This document shows positions 43,388 to 52,645 of a stretch of DNA of 64,000 nucleotides, in pieces. The notes below the pieces were generated by a model. The model ran no database searches. It had not been told where the DNA came from and saw only the letters and a list, made by a program, of their open reading frames with translations. The DNA comes from Arenibacter antarcticus (GTDB taxonomy: Bacteria > Bacteroidota > Bacteroidia > Flavobacteriales > Flavobacteriaceae), in assembly GCF_041320605.1 (NCBI RefSeq), contig NZ_CP166679.1:2170001-2234000 (forward strand), written 5' to 3'. Position numbers and translations under genes: made by a program. Position 1 is the stretch's first letter; each line of letters starts with the position of its first letter.

Positions 43388-44731
43388 ATGATAATGCGAA
43401 ATCTTGTTGTAGTTTTTCTTCTTTTATTGACTTCTGAAGTGCCTTTGGCCCAACCGTTTAATTCATCGGTTGCAGAGGAAAGAACACCCTCTACCTTATT
43501 TCAGGCATCAGTAGTTAAAGTGGATATTACCCCTAAAGACCCTCAATGGTTGCTGGGTTATGGTCCTAGACAATCAACAGAAGTCCATGATAACATTTAC
43601 CATCGCATTGTGGCTATGGATGATGGCACAAATAAGTTTGTTATAGTATCATCGGAATTATGCGTTCTTTCTCCATCCGAGTATGATCGTATTGCGGCCA
43701 AACTTGAAGATAAATATGGCGTTGGTCCAATTAATTTCTGGTGGACTGTTACCCATACCCACTCTGCCCCAGAAGTAGGTCCTCCAGGTCTTCCGGCTGT
43801 TTTTATGGGGGAGCGCTATCAACACGAAGCTAATCCCCAATATACTGCCGAAGTGGAGGAAAAGCTTATAAAAGGAATTTCGGAAGCGCTCAAAAACCTA
43901 GAACCTGCACGCTTAGGTGTGGGCTGGGGCTTCTCACAGGCAAATATTAACCGTAGGGCTTTGGATATCGATGGCAAGGCCTCCCTTGGCATGAACCCTG
44001 ATGGGGCTGTTGACAGGCGTATTGGCCTGTTGCGGATTGATAAGGAAGATGGAAGCCCACTGGTTCTAATCTCCAATTACGCCATTCATGGAACGGTTTT
44101 GGGACAAAGTAACTTGAAAATTAGTGGTGATGCCCCGGGTGTTGTCTCGGAGTATGTTGAGCAAAAGATTGGGGCACCCCTTCTCTTTATTAACGGTGCT
44201 GCTGGTGATATTGCTCCCATATATAGTACCTACCCAACCCCGGGATCTGGCCATTTAGGGCAATTCCGTGTGTTATTGGGAGACAAAATTATTGAAGCGA
44301 ACCAAAGGATTTTATCAACCACCAATGAGGTGAAATTAAATTCTGGAGTAATGGTCGTTGAAACCCCTCGAAAACTAGGTCTTGGGTGGCCATCGGACCT
44401 AGGGAACTACACGCGCACTACGGATGACGGAATAAATATAGTGCGACTTCCAATCCGTTTTCTAAAGATCAACAATGATGTGGCCATTTGGAGCGCTCCC
44501 TTAGAATTATTCAATGAAATATCGAATGAAATACGCAATCGTTCCCCTTTCCCTTTTACGTTTTATTTTGGGTATACCAACGGCTGGCTCGGCTATTTGC
44601 CTACTTCATCGGCTTTTGAACAAGGAGGTTATGAAGTAGAAACAGTTTCTCCCTTTACACCTTCTGCCGAAACTGAACTTAAGGAAGCAGTTTTAGGATA
44701 TCTTGAAGGGCAATCAAAGGAGGGTTTATAG
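43388..44731 (+). CDS. Neutral/alkaline ceramidase-family hydrolase (short form)
   Basis: The 447-aa exported protein matches the N-terminal catalytic domain of neutral ceramidases (PF04734). Zinc-ligand region WWTVTHTHSAPEVG (about residues 118-131), AIHGTVLG near 225 and the nucleophile motif ISGDAPG near 240 are present. The usual C-terminal Ig-like domain of true ceramidases is lacking. In Bacteroidota, relatives sit in glycan-use loci, and their substrates are mostly unknown; N-acyl or amide bonds are likely. The last ~275 codons are nearly the same in DNA as those of the 47948 gene. It starts 173 bases after the sulfatase. Confidence 0.85.
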   Translation: MIMRNLVVVFLLLLTSEVPLAQPFNSSVAEERTPSTLFQASVVKVDITPKDPQWLLGYGPRQSTEVHDNIYHRIVAMDDGTNKFVIVSSELCVLSPSEYDRIAAKLEDKYGVGPINFWWTVTHTHSAPEVGPPGLPAVFMGERYQHEANPQYTAEVEEKLIKGISEALKNLEPARLGVGWGFSQANINRRALDIDGKASLGMNPDGAVDRRIGLLRIDKEDGSPLVLISNYAIHGTVLGQSNLKISGDAPGVVSEYVEQKIGAPLLFINGAAGDIAPIYSTYPTPGSGHLGQFRVLLGDKIIEANQRILSTTNEVKLNSGVMVVETPRKLGLGWPSDLGNYTRTTDDGINIVRLPIRFLKINNDVAIWSAPLELFNEISNEIRNRSPFPFTFYFGYTNGWLGYLPTSSAFEQGGYEVETVSPFTPSAETELKEAVLGYLEGQSKEGL

Positions 44732-44850
44732 AGCAGCTTAGCCTAAGAATAGGAACACTTTAAAAGTTAAAAAGTCATTGCTAAAGGGCAATATATACTA
44801 CTGATTTAAAGTATCAATTTTTAATCTTTGGTTCAATCTAAATATTAAGA

Positions 44851-47800
44851 ATGAAAAAGAATAGCCTATATGCCTATTACCCTTGTTTTCTATTTTCATT
44901 AATTATTTTAATTGTTACAAGTTGTCGGAATGGTTCTGACTCCCCATTCAGTGAATCAGCTAAGAATGCTCTTTCTACCTTGGAGATTGCGCCACCCTTC
45001 CAGATTGAACTAGTCGCCTCAGAGCCGTTTATATCCGACCCTGTAGACATGATGATAGATGAATATGGAAAGATGTATGTAGTGGAAATGCATGGATATC
45101 CACTTGATGAAAGTGGTACTGGAAAAATTAAACTGTTAACGGATAGCAATGGTGATGGACAAATAGATAATAGTATTGTATTTGCCGATGGGCTAACGCT
45201 TCCTACAGGTATCATGCGATGGAAGAATGGGGTCTTAGTAACCGATGCTCCCGATGTACTTTATTTGGAAGATTCAGATGGGGATGGGAAAGCAGATATA
45301 AGGGAAATATTACTCACAGGGTTTGCCTTATCTAATCCACAACACAACCTCAATAATCCTATGTATGGACTGGATAATTGGATTTATCTCGCACATGAGT
45401 CAACCGTTGCTACGCAGTCTTATAAGGAAGAGTTTGGCGATGATGGGAAGGAGATCATCTATCCCGGAAAACCAGAGGGCCCACGTTTGCCTAAAAATGC
45501 CAATGGGCGAAACGTCCGTTTTCGGCCAGGTAGCCACGAGCTGGAAATGACCGCTGCCGCCTCACAATTTGGTCAAACATTTGATTCCTGGGGCAATCAC
45601 TTCTTACTAAACAATTCCAATCACATCTATCAAGAACTTATTGCCGAGCGATATCTCCAACGAAATCCTGACCAGCTTATAACAAAAGTTACACGCACTC
45701 TTTCCGATCATGGGCAACCAGCAGATGTGTTTCCCATAACGAAAGACCCACAGCACCAGTTGTTGACCACTGTAGGAGTCTTTACCTCTGCTTCGGGCCT
45801 TGAAATGTATCAAGGCGGCGCTTTTTCAGAAGATTTTAATCATGTTAGTTTCGTGGCAGAACCTGTAAATAATCTCGTACATGCAGATTATATTAAGGAT
45901 GATGGGGTTAGTTTTAAAGCTTCCCGTGTTTATCATCAAAAGGAATTTCTGGCATCTACCGATTCTTGGTTTCGTCCCGTCAATATGTATACGGGACCGG
46001 ACGGTGCCCTTTATGTACTCGACTATTACCGGAAATTTATTGAGCACCCTGAGTGGATGGCAAAAGAAGTGGTAGAATCAGGGGAATTATATGAAGGCAC
46101 AGACAAGGGGCGAATTTATCGTATTACTCCCATTGGATCAAAACGGACAGATCGATCTAAAAATTTAAATCTGGGAGATGCTTCTTTGGAACAGTTAGTG
46201 GGGGCATTGGCCAACACCAATATTTGGTGGCGTAAAAATGCCCAGCGTCTTTTAATAGATAGGAAGGCGAAGGAGGCGATACCTTTATTAAAGGAAATGG
46301 CAATAAATTTCGAGGCTCCATTGGGTCGACTTCACGCCTTGTGGACCCTAGAAGGATTAGGGCAACTTGGCCCGGAAATGATAAAACGGGCTCTAATGGA
46401 CCCAGTTTCAGGTATAAGGGAAAATGCCATCAGACTGGCTGAGCTGCACCTTAATAAAACTCCCGGCCTTAGCGATGCTTTGCTATCGCTTAAGGAAGAT
46501 ACAGACATCAAAGTTAGGTATCAACTGTTACTGACATTGGGGTTTGTGGATACACCAGCCGTTTCACAGGCACGGCAAGACCTTCTGTTTAAAGATATAG
46601 AGGACGAGTGGTTTCAAATTGCTGCACTTTCGGCTTCCTCCGTTCAGCATAGTACTTTGTTGGATGCCGTGATTGCTCACGCTAAGGGGAATGTTTCAGT
46701 ATATACTTCACTGATCCATAAATTGAGCGCCATGATAGGAAGGTCTGGAAATCTTAAGGAAATCCAACGGCAAGCGCAAAGAGCAACGAAGAAGGATTCA
46801 GAAGAAGTGGCTGAGTGGCAGGCAGCAGTCCTTAAAGGCTTGGCGCAGGGTATCAAAAGCAAGAAATTAGTTGCTTCAGATTTTCAGGGAATTCAAAATT
46901 CATTAATTCGAGCGTTCTTTGAACATCCCTCAGAATCGGTTGGCGAGGGCTGCTTACGAATGTTGCAAGTGATAGGTCTTCCTAATAGTTCAATTTCAGC
47001 TACTGCCTTAAATCGTGCCGAAAAAACAATACGCAACAAAAACCAATCTATGGAACGAAGGGCTGGAGCCGTATATTTTTTGGCTCTTGACAATCCTGAA
47101 AGTCATATTCCCTTGCTTAAAGGACTAATTACACCTGGTGAGGCATTGCCGGTTCAACTGGCGGCACTGCGTACCCTTAGTGCAACACCGGGACAGACTA
47201 TTAGCGGATATCTATTGGAGCAATGGAAAGTATTATCTCCTGAAGTGAGAAAGGCCGCTATTCAGACTTTTTTAAAGGATCCAGTTAGGGTTAAACTGCT
47301 CCTAGACGCGATTGATGCGGGAGAGATCCAGAAAACGAACCTAGATCAAGGTCATAAAATTCAACTTATGACGCAGCAGGATCAAGCACTTAAGGATCGT
47401 GCCCGTACCATGTTTGCTGAAAATGATGATCATCAACGCCAAGAGATCATAGAGCAGTACGAAAGTGCTTTGGAACTTAAAGGAAATTCATTGGAGGGAA
47501 AGCAAGTCTTCCTTCAAAATTGTGCTTCCTGCCATCAAATAGGAGGTGCAATTGGAACAGGTTTCGGTCCCGATCTGGCTACCATCAGAAATCGGCGACC
47601 TGCTTCCATTCTTAACGACATTATAAATCCGGCCCAATCTATTGCCGATGGTTTTGATCTGTGGACCGTTACACTTAATGATGGTGAATCAATTCAGGGG
47701 GTTGTTTCAGCGGAAACCCCTACTGCTATCACCCTACAACAGATAGGCGGACAGGAAACAACCATTTCCCGAGCAAATATTAAGTCATTGATACCACTGG

Positions 47801-47889
47801 GCATGTCGGCTATGCCGGTTGGACTTGAAAATAATATTGATCTACAGGAAATGGCAGATCTCTTGGCCTATATCCGAGATGTAAAATAA
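44851..47889 (+). CDS. Pirellula-type dehydrogenase lipoprotein with HEAT repeats and C-terminal cytochrome c
   Basis: The 1012-aa precursor is a lipoprotein (IVTSC, Cys25). The N-terminal propeller (about residues 45-440) is of the Pirellula/Verrucomicrobium 'membrane-bound dehydrogenase' type with loops DSNGDGQID and DSDGDGKAD. HEAT-like repeats run from about 450 to 860. The C-terminal heme-binding domain has CASCH at C891-C894-H895, followed by GTGFGPDLATI and the family's late IPLGMSAMP methionine. It is a close cousin of the cupredoxin-bearing 34431 protein, with a cytochrome in place of copper. It probably oxidises a sugar released by the neighbouring hydrolases. Confidence 0.9.
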   Translation: MKKNSLYAYYPCFLFSLIILIVTSCRNGSDSPFSESAKNALSTLEIAPPFQIELVASEPFISDPVDMMIDEYGKMYVVEMHGYPLDESGTGKIKLLTDSNGDGQIDNSIVFADGLTLPTGIMRWKNGVLVTDAPDVLYLEDSDGDGKADIREILLTGFALSNPQHNLNNPMYGLDNWIYLAHESTVATQSYKEEFGDDGKEIIYPGKPEGPRLPKNANGRNVRFRPGSHELEMTAAASQFGQTFDSWGNHFLLNNSNHIYQELIAERYLQRNPDQLITKVTRTLSDHGQPADVFPITKDPQHQLLTTVGVFTSASGLEMYQGGAFSEDFNHVSFVAEPVNNLVHADYIKDDGVSFKASRVYHQKEFLASTDSWFRPVNMYTGPDGALYVLDYYRKFIEHPEWMAKEVVESGELYEGTDKGRIYRITPIGSKRTDRSKNLNLGDASLEQLVGALANTNIWWRKNAQRLLIDRKAKEAIPLLKEMAINFEAPLGRLHALWTLEGLGQLGPEMIKRALMDPVSGIRENAIRLAELHLNKTPGLSDALLSLKEDTDIKVRYQLLLTLGFVDTPAVSQARQDLLFKDIEDEWFQIAALSASSVQHSTLLDAVIAHAKGNVSVYTSLIHKLSAMIGRSGNLKEIQRQAQRATKKDSEEVAEWQAAVLKGLAQGIKSKKLVASDFQGIQNSLIRAFFEHPSESVGEGCLRMLQVIGLPNSSISATALNRAEKTIRNKNQSMERRAGAVYFLALDNPESHIPLLKGLITPGEALPVQLAALRTLSATPGQTISGYLLEQWKVLSPEVRKAAIQTFLKDPVRVKLLLDAIDAGEIQKTNLDQGHKIQLMTQQDQALKDRARTMFAENDDHQRQEIIEQYESALELKGNSLEGKQVFLQNCASCHQIGGAIGTGFGPDLATIRNRRPASILNDIINPAQSIADGFDLWTVTLNDGESIQGVVSAETPTAITLQQIGGQETTISRANIKSLIPLGMSAMPVGLENNIDLQEMADLLAYIRDVK

Positions 47890-47947
47890 TAGTATTGTCG
47901 GTTTAAAATTAAGGAAGTAGAACATTTTTAATACAAATGAAACAATT

Positions 47948-49771
47948 ATGGATTCTCTAAAAATAAAACTGTCATTAGCACAACCAAACTTAAAAAAGTT
48001 CTTTAACGGGAATACAAGAATCTGTTGTGTCAGGGCCTTTATCACTGTTTTTTTACTGTTGATTTCAATCCAGTCCATGGCTGCAAATCCATCCGTGCAA
48101 GATGAATTGTTGGTCAGGCCAGAATCCAATGGCTCGTTAAGGTTAAATGCGGAAAAGGGAAAGGCTATAGGTCCTGAGATTAAATATATGCCAGAATGGA
48201 AAGCTTTCGGTTGGTTTACGGCAAAGGACAGGGTAGAATGGAGTGTATTGGTGGAAAAAAGTGGCGAATACGAGGTGTTTTTGGAATGGTCCGTATCGGA
48301 TATTGAAGCTGGTAAGCCATTTGTTTTTAGGGCGGGAAGCAAGGATTTAAAAAATAATGTGGCTAAATCCGGGTCATGGGAGACCTTTAAAAGTAAAAAA
48401 ATAGGGAATGTCCATCTATCGGCAGGCCAGCAATTGATGGTTTTTAAGCCGGATTCCAAATTTAAGAAAGGTGCGCTGTTGGATTTACGGGAAATAAAAT
48501 TAGTCCCTATTGAAACGAAAGTTGGGGCGCAGAAGTTGACCACAGAAAAGGAATTTAGAGCGGCCGTTGTTAAAAAAAGTATCACGCCATCGGATAGCCA
48601 GTATCTTCTTGGCTATGGAGAACGGAAATCGGAGAGTGTTCACGACAGTATTTTTCATCGGATCGTTGCCATGGATGACGGTGAAAAACAATTCTTTATC
48701 GTATCGACAGATATTTGCCTGTTTTCCCCATCGGAATATGATAAAGTTGCGGATAAGCTCCAGAAACAACATGGAATAGAGCCCATTGATATATGGTGGA
48801 CGGTTACCCATACCCACTCGGCACCTGAAGTGGGAGTGCCAGGTATTTATGGTACGTATATGGGTGAACGAATTCAACACGAGGTTGACCCCGCTTATAC
48901 TGCCATGGTGGAACAGAAATTAATTGATGGTATCTTAGAAGCCAGAAAGAACCTTGAGCCAGCGGGCTTAGGTGTTGGCTGGGGCTTCTCACAAGCAAAT
49001 ATTAACCGTAGGGCTTTAGATATTGATGGGAAGGCTTCCCTTGGCATGAACCCTGATGGGGCTGTTGATCGGCGTATTGGGCTGATTCGAATAGATAGGG
49101 AAGATGGGAGCCCTCTGGCCCTTATCTCCAATTATGCAATTCATGGAACGGTTTTGGGACATGGTAATTTGAAAATTAGTGGTGATGCCCCCGGAATTGT
49201 CTCCGAGTATGTGGAGCAAAAGATTGGAGCACCGGTGCTCTTTATCAACGGTGCCGCTGGTAATCTGGCCCCAATATATAGTACCTACCCAACACCTGGC
49301 TCTGGCCATTTAGGGCAATTTCGCGTACTCCTAGGAGACAAAATTATTGAAGCGAACCAAAGGATTTTATCAACCACCAATGTGGTGAAATTAAATTCTG
49401 GAGCAATGGTGGTCGAAACCCCTCGAAAACTTGGTCTTGGATGGCCATCCGACCTCGGAAACTACACAAGGACGACGAATGATGGATTAAATATAGTGCG
49501 ACTTCCAATTCGTTTCTTAAATATCAACGATGATGTGGCCATATGGAGTGCTCCCTTAGAGCTGTTCAATGAAATATCGAACGAAATACGGGATCGTTCT
49601 CCTTTCCCTTTCACGTTTTATTTTGGGTACACCAACGGCTGGCTCGGCTATTTGCCCACTTCGTCCGCTTGGCAACACGGAGGTTACGAAGTAGAAACAG
49701 TTTCTCCCTTTACATCAACTGCAGAAATTGAACTTAAAGAGGCGGTTTTGGGGTATTTATCAGGGTTGTAA
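47948..49771 (+). CDS. Neutral ceramidase-family hydrolase with N-terminal beta-sandwich domain
   Basis: The 607-aa precursor has a signal or anchor (about residues 25-46), then a beta-sandwich of about 145 residues (WFTAKDRVEWSVLVEKSGEY region) resembling carbohydrate-binding or galactose-binding-like domains. The ceramidase N-terminal family domain starts at about residue 195, with WWTVTHTHSAPEVG, AIHGTVLG and ISGDAPG. Compared with the 43388 protein it has the extra N-terminal module. The catalytic N-terminal half differs moderately, but the 3' half is almost identical in DNA. It follows the cytochrome gene by 58 bases. Confidence 0.85.
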   Translation: MDSLKIKLSLAQPNLKKFFNGNTRICCVRAFITVFLLLISIQSMAANPSVQDELLVRPESNGSLRLNAEKGKAIGPEIKYMPEWKAFGWFTAKDRVEWSVLVEKSGEYEVFLEWSVSDIEAGKPFVFRAGSKDLKNNVAKSGSWETFKSKKIGNVHLSAGQQLMVFKPDSKFKKGALLDLREIKLVPIETKVGAQKLTTEKEFRAAVVKKSITPSDSQYLLGYGERKSESVHDSIFHRIVAMDDGEKQFFIVSTDICLFSPSEYDKVADKLQKQHGIEPIDIWWTVTHTHSAPEVGVPGIYGTYMGERIQHEVDPAYTAMVEQKLIDGILEARKNLEPAGLGVGWGFSQANINRRALDIDGKASLGMNPDGAVDRRIGLIRIDREDGSPLALISNYAIHGTVLGHGNLKISGDAPGIVSEYVEQKIGAPVLFINGAAGNLAPIYSTYPTPGSGHLGQFRVLLGDKIIEANQRILSTTNVVKLNSGAMVVETPRKLGLGWPSDLGNYTRTTNDGLNIVRLPIRFLNINDDVAIWSAPLELFNEISNEIRDRSPFPFTFYFGYTNGWLGYLPTSSAWQHGGYEVETVSPFTSTAEIELKEAVLGYLSGL

Positions 49772-50020
49772 AAAGGTGAAGAAAACCAAAGGCGCCAGTT
49801 TGTGTATATAGCTGTATTTATGATTGGGGAATATCGGCAACTGCAGCCGCTGTGATGGTAGTTGATGAGATTTCTGTAGTATAGAAAAGCTTAGGAATAG
49901 AATATTAATAAGTAGGTTTTGTTGGGGTGGGGCAATCAGGCATGGTCAAAGTTAATTTGGAATTGGAGGTTCAAATGATAAGGAATATTGGTGCTAATGT
50001 GGATACAAATAGGATTGGAA

Positions 50021-51793
50021 ATGAATACTAATTACAAAGTTTATTTAGGAATCTTTTTTTTAATGTTTTGTCTTCCTTTCATTGCAAGTGGGCAAGCTAA
50101 GAAATCAGATTGCAAAATCATAAAGGCAACAGAATTCGGTGCCTTTCCCAATGATGAAAAGGATGATACGGAGGCTCTTAGACGTGCTGTAAGATCAGCA
50201 GCATCTTACCTAGAATGTGCCATTTTGTATATTGAACCAGGGATTTACCACATATCGGATCCACTAGCATTAAAGATCCAAGAGGAGGCCATGTCAGGGA
50301 AATTAGGCGCAAATCCCCAGGACAAATTGTTCATTCCCAATCAGGAATATGCCATTGGTCTTGATTTTGAAGGAGCAGAAAATCTGGTCATTGAGGCTGC
50401 AGGGGTGCAATTGTTATGTGATGGTTGGATGGAGCCACTTTCGTTTCGGAATGCCAAAAACATAACCTTAAACGGCATTACTATAGATTACAAACGAAGA
50501 CCCAACAATCAAGGAGAAGTTATGGCCCTAGGGAGCGACTATGTTGAGGTGTGTTTTACAGACAAGGAGATGCTGCAGCATGAACAGGTTGTATTGCGTA
50601 TCATGGTGTTCGATAAAGAGAAAAATGCCTTTACCGGGGCAGGAGTCTATCACGAGAAAATGGAATTCGTGGCTCCCAATACTGTGCGTTTTTATGGAAA
50701 GAAGATTAGGAATCAATCGGGAATAGGAAATATGCTGCTCACCTTTTCTGGGTATCATTATCGTCCAGCCATTTTAATTTATAAGACCCAAAATATTGAA
50801 TTGAACCATGTAACCATACATTCCCAAGCGGGAATGGGAATTGTGGGGCATCTCAGTGAAAACATTACCATGAATCACTTAAGGGTAGTGCCTTCTGAGG
50901 GGCGTTATGCCTCTACCAATACCGATGCCACCCATTTTGCCACGAACAGGGGGTTAATTAGGTTTAATGGTTGTGAGTTTGCTGGTCAGGGTGATGATGC
51001 CACCAATGTGCACACCTATTATGTTTCCATTACCAATACGTCAAAAGAAGGATATTACGATATTATGGTCGATAGAAATAATTATACCCATTCTTCTTAT
51101 CTAGATGAACCTACGGAAGGTGATATAATGGCTTTAGTCGATAAAAATACAATGGATGAATTGGATTACGTTAGGGTAAGACGATTTTGGTCCTATCCTT
51201 TGCAGGACAAGGTTAGGATTCAATTTGATGGAACGCTACCTGAAAAAATAGAAGATTACTACCTAATTAATATATCGGCCTCACCAAGATTGGAGTTTGT
51301 CAATAATACGATCCGTTCCCACAGGGCAAGGTCGGTTTTAGTAAAGACCCGTAAGGTGTTGATCCAGGACAATTCTTTTGAAAATACGACCGGCACCGCT
51401 ATACACTTGGGTGTAGAAGGTGATTGGGGTGAGGGACCAGCCTCTGAAGATGTGGTTATAAGCGGCAATGAATTTACCAATTGTGGTTTAGGCGGTGCCA
51501 ATGACGGCACTTTAGACGGTGCATCGGCAATTGCACTTCATGTAAAGGCCAAAAACACCAGCGTGCAGGGATTGCATAAGCGTATATTGATATATGATAA
51601 TACTATTGATGGTGGGCAACATGCCATTGTCGTTAGAGGTTCAGAGGATGTGACCCTAAGAAACAATGTTTTTAAAAATATTGATGGAGATCCAATTATA
51701 ATTGGCTCATCAAAACGTGTTAGTGCATTTGATAACAAGGGTGCTGAGACATTGAATACGGATGTTAATGTTCCGATACTACCAAATTTATAA
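50021..51793 (+). CDS. Exported right-handed beta-helix protein, GH110-like
   Basis: The 590-aa precursor has a signal peptide (GIFFLMFCLPFIASGQA) and a right-handed parallel beta-helix. The opening ATEFGAFPNDEKDDTEALRRAV motif is the start common to pectate-lyase-like and GH110 proteins. The segment CEFAGQGDDATNVHTYYVSI (about residues 312-331) closely resembles the acidic motif of GH110 alpha-1,3-galactosidases. The ATG at 50021 is preferred over a TTG 33 bases earlier, because it gives the signal peptide. Alpha-galactosidase action on a sulfated marine galactan is therefore a reasonable guess. It is the last gene of the cluster. Confidence 0.75.
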   Translation: MNTNYKVYLGIFFLMFCLPFIASGQAKKSDCKIIKATEFGAFPNDEKDDTEALRRAVRSAASYLECAILYIEPGIYHISDPLALKIQEEAMSGKLGANPQDKLFIPNQEYAIGLDFEGAENLVIEAAGVQLLCDGWMEPLSFRNAKNITLNGITIDYKRRPNNQGEVMALGSDYVEVCFTDKEMLQHEQVVLRIMVFDKEKNAFTGAGVYHEKMEFVAPNTVRFYGKKIRNQSGIGNMLLTFSGYHYRPAILIYKTQNIELNHVTIHSQAGMGIVGHLSENITMNHLRVVPSEGRYASTNTDATHFATNRGLIRFNGCEFAGQGDDATNVHTYYVSITNTSKEGYYDIMVDRNNYTHSSYLDEPTEGDIMALVDKNTMDELDYVRVRRFWSYPLQDKVRIQFDGTLPEKIEDYYLINISASPRLEFVNNTIRSHRARSVLVKTRKVLIQDNSFENTTGTAIHLGVEGDWGEGPASEDVVISGNEFTNCGLGGANDGTLDGASAIALHVKAKNTSVQGLHKRILIYDNTIDGGQHAIVVRGSEDVTLRNNVFKNIDGDPIIIGSSKRVSAFDNKGAETLNTDVNVPILPNL

Positions 51794-51857
51794 TCATGTA
51801 AAAATGTAGAATTCCTCCTTTATAGATTAACGACAATTTTCGAATAAACACTCGCTG

Positions 51858-51880
51858 CGCTAAGTCTCCCGACTTAGTGC
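51858..51880. repeat. Short palindrome near the right direct repeat
   Basis: CTAAGTC-TCCC-GACTTAG forms a perfect 7-bp stem just before the right copy of the direct repeat. It is flanked by CTCGCTGCG and TGCCGGAAC. It may be part of the same transferred non-coding segment. Confidence 0.4.
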
Positions 51881-51881
51881 C

Positions 51882-51943
51882 GGAACTTGCTTCATATACT
51901 CCCAAAAAATAAGCCTTTCATTTCTGAAAGGCTTTCCTAGTAG
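51882..51943 (+). repeat. Right copy of the ~60-bp direct repeat
   Basis: GGAACTTGCTTCATATACTC, an A-rich run, the hairpin AAGCCTTTCA-TTTC-TGAAAGGCTT (51911-51934) and TAGTAG parallel the copy at 37975-38033. The resemblance to the tRNA 3' end is weaker here, limited to CTAGTAG. Confidence 0.6.
51911..51935 (+). terminator. Hairpin terminator of the sulfatase cluster
   Basis: A 10-bp perfect stem with loop TTTC, identical to that at 38001-38024, but the T run is short (TTTCC). It lies 118 bases after the GH110-like gene. Confidence 0.65.
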
Positions 51944-52029
51944 TTATGAGTGCTTTACCATTGCATAATAAAATATTATAAATACGCTAATAATCAATGT
52001 TTTTATTTATAGTCTTTGATATCAAATAA

Positions 52030-52357
52030 TATCGTTTAAAACCAATAAATGTTGTACCTGTTTTTATTATCTCTGAACCTCCTAGTGACAAAGGGTATGA
52101 AACAGATATTCATCCTGTTTATAACCCACCTTTTATAACTGATGAAAATGGAGGGGTCATACCAAGAGCATTTGGTATGTATCCAACAGCTTATAATCTT
52201 TGGCAATCGTTAGATTTGCTTATTCGCCTACCCTAACATGGGATTGAAAGTCTATAATTTATAAGCCCTGGATCATTGGGAAGCTAATACAAATGTTCGT
52301 TTCTATAATGCAACAGATAAGCCACTTTATGACCCAACATTTGGGTTCGAATTTTGA
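52030..52357 (+). pseudogene. Decayed protein-coding fragment
   Basis: One frame reads from 52030 to a stop at 52234 with protein-like sequence (VVPVFIISEPPSDKGYETD and PRAFGMYPTAYNLWQ). A different frame continues with ALDHWEANTNVRFYNATDKP to a stop at 52355. There is no start codon with a leader. It looks like the frameshifted remnant of one gene. I do not recognise the family. Confidence 0.4.
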
Positions 52358-52645
52358 AATTATTGGTATTCCATATGAATACTCTTCGATTTAGAAATGA
52401 TTAAAAGATTTATGGCACTTAATTTCATCAAAATAAAGCGGCATAGTGGAAATAGGTTATATAAAACGCCGATTTAAAACGAAAAAAAAATCATTTGATT
52501 CTCTTTTGCAAATTATATTAGTTGAATTATACAACTTTTCTTCATAATTGTGTAAGGTTTTCTCTGCTATATGCAGCCACCTTTGATGCGTGAAAAATTT
52601 TTCCACACCAAAAACAAAAATTATGAATTTTAATCCCCAAAAATT
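52358..52645. other. AT-rich leader region of the ice-binding protein gene
   Basis: About 290 bases with no gene. Poly-A and AT-rich stretches are frequent. The promoter of the ice-binding gene must lie here, but no unambiguous pair of -33/-7 boxes was seen. Confidence 0.35.

Noticed and set aside
49772..50020. Frame with ISATAAAVMVVDEISVV between the second ceramidase and the GH110-like gene
   Set aside because: It is short, without a start, and similar patterns arise by chance in coding-like DNA.
41817..51793. A classical polysaccharide utilisation locus
   Set aside because: There is no SusC/SusD pair and no hybrid regulator in the block, so the PUL label is not used.
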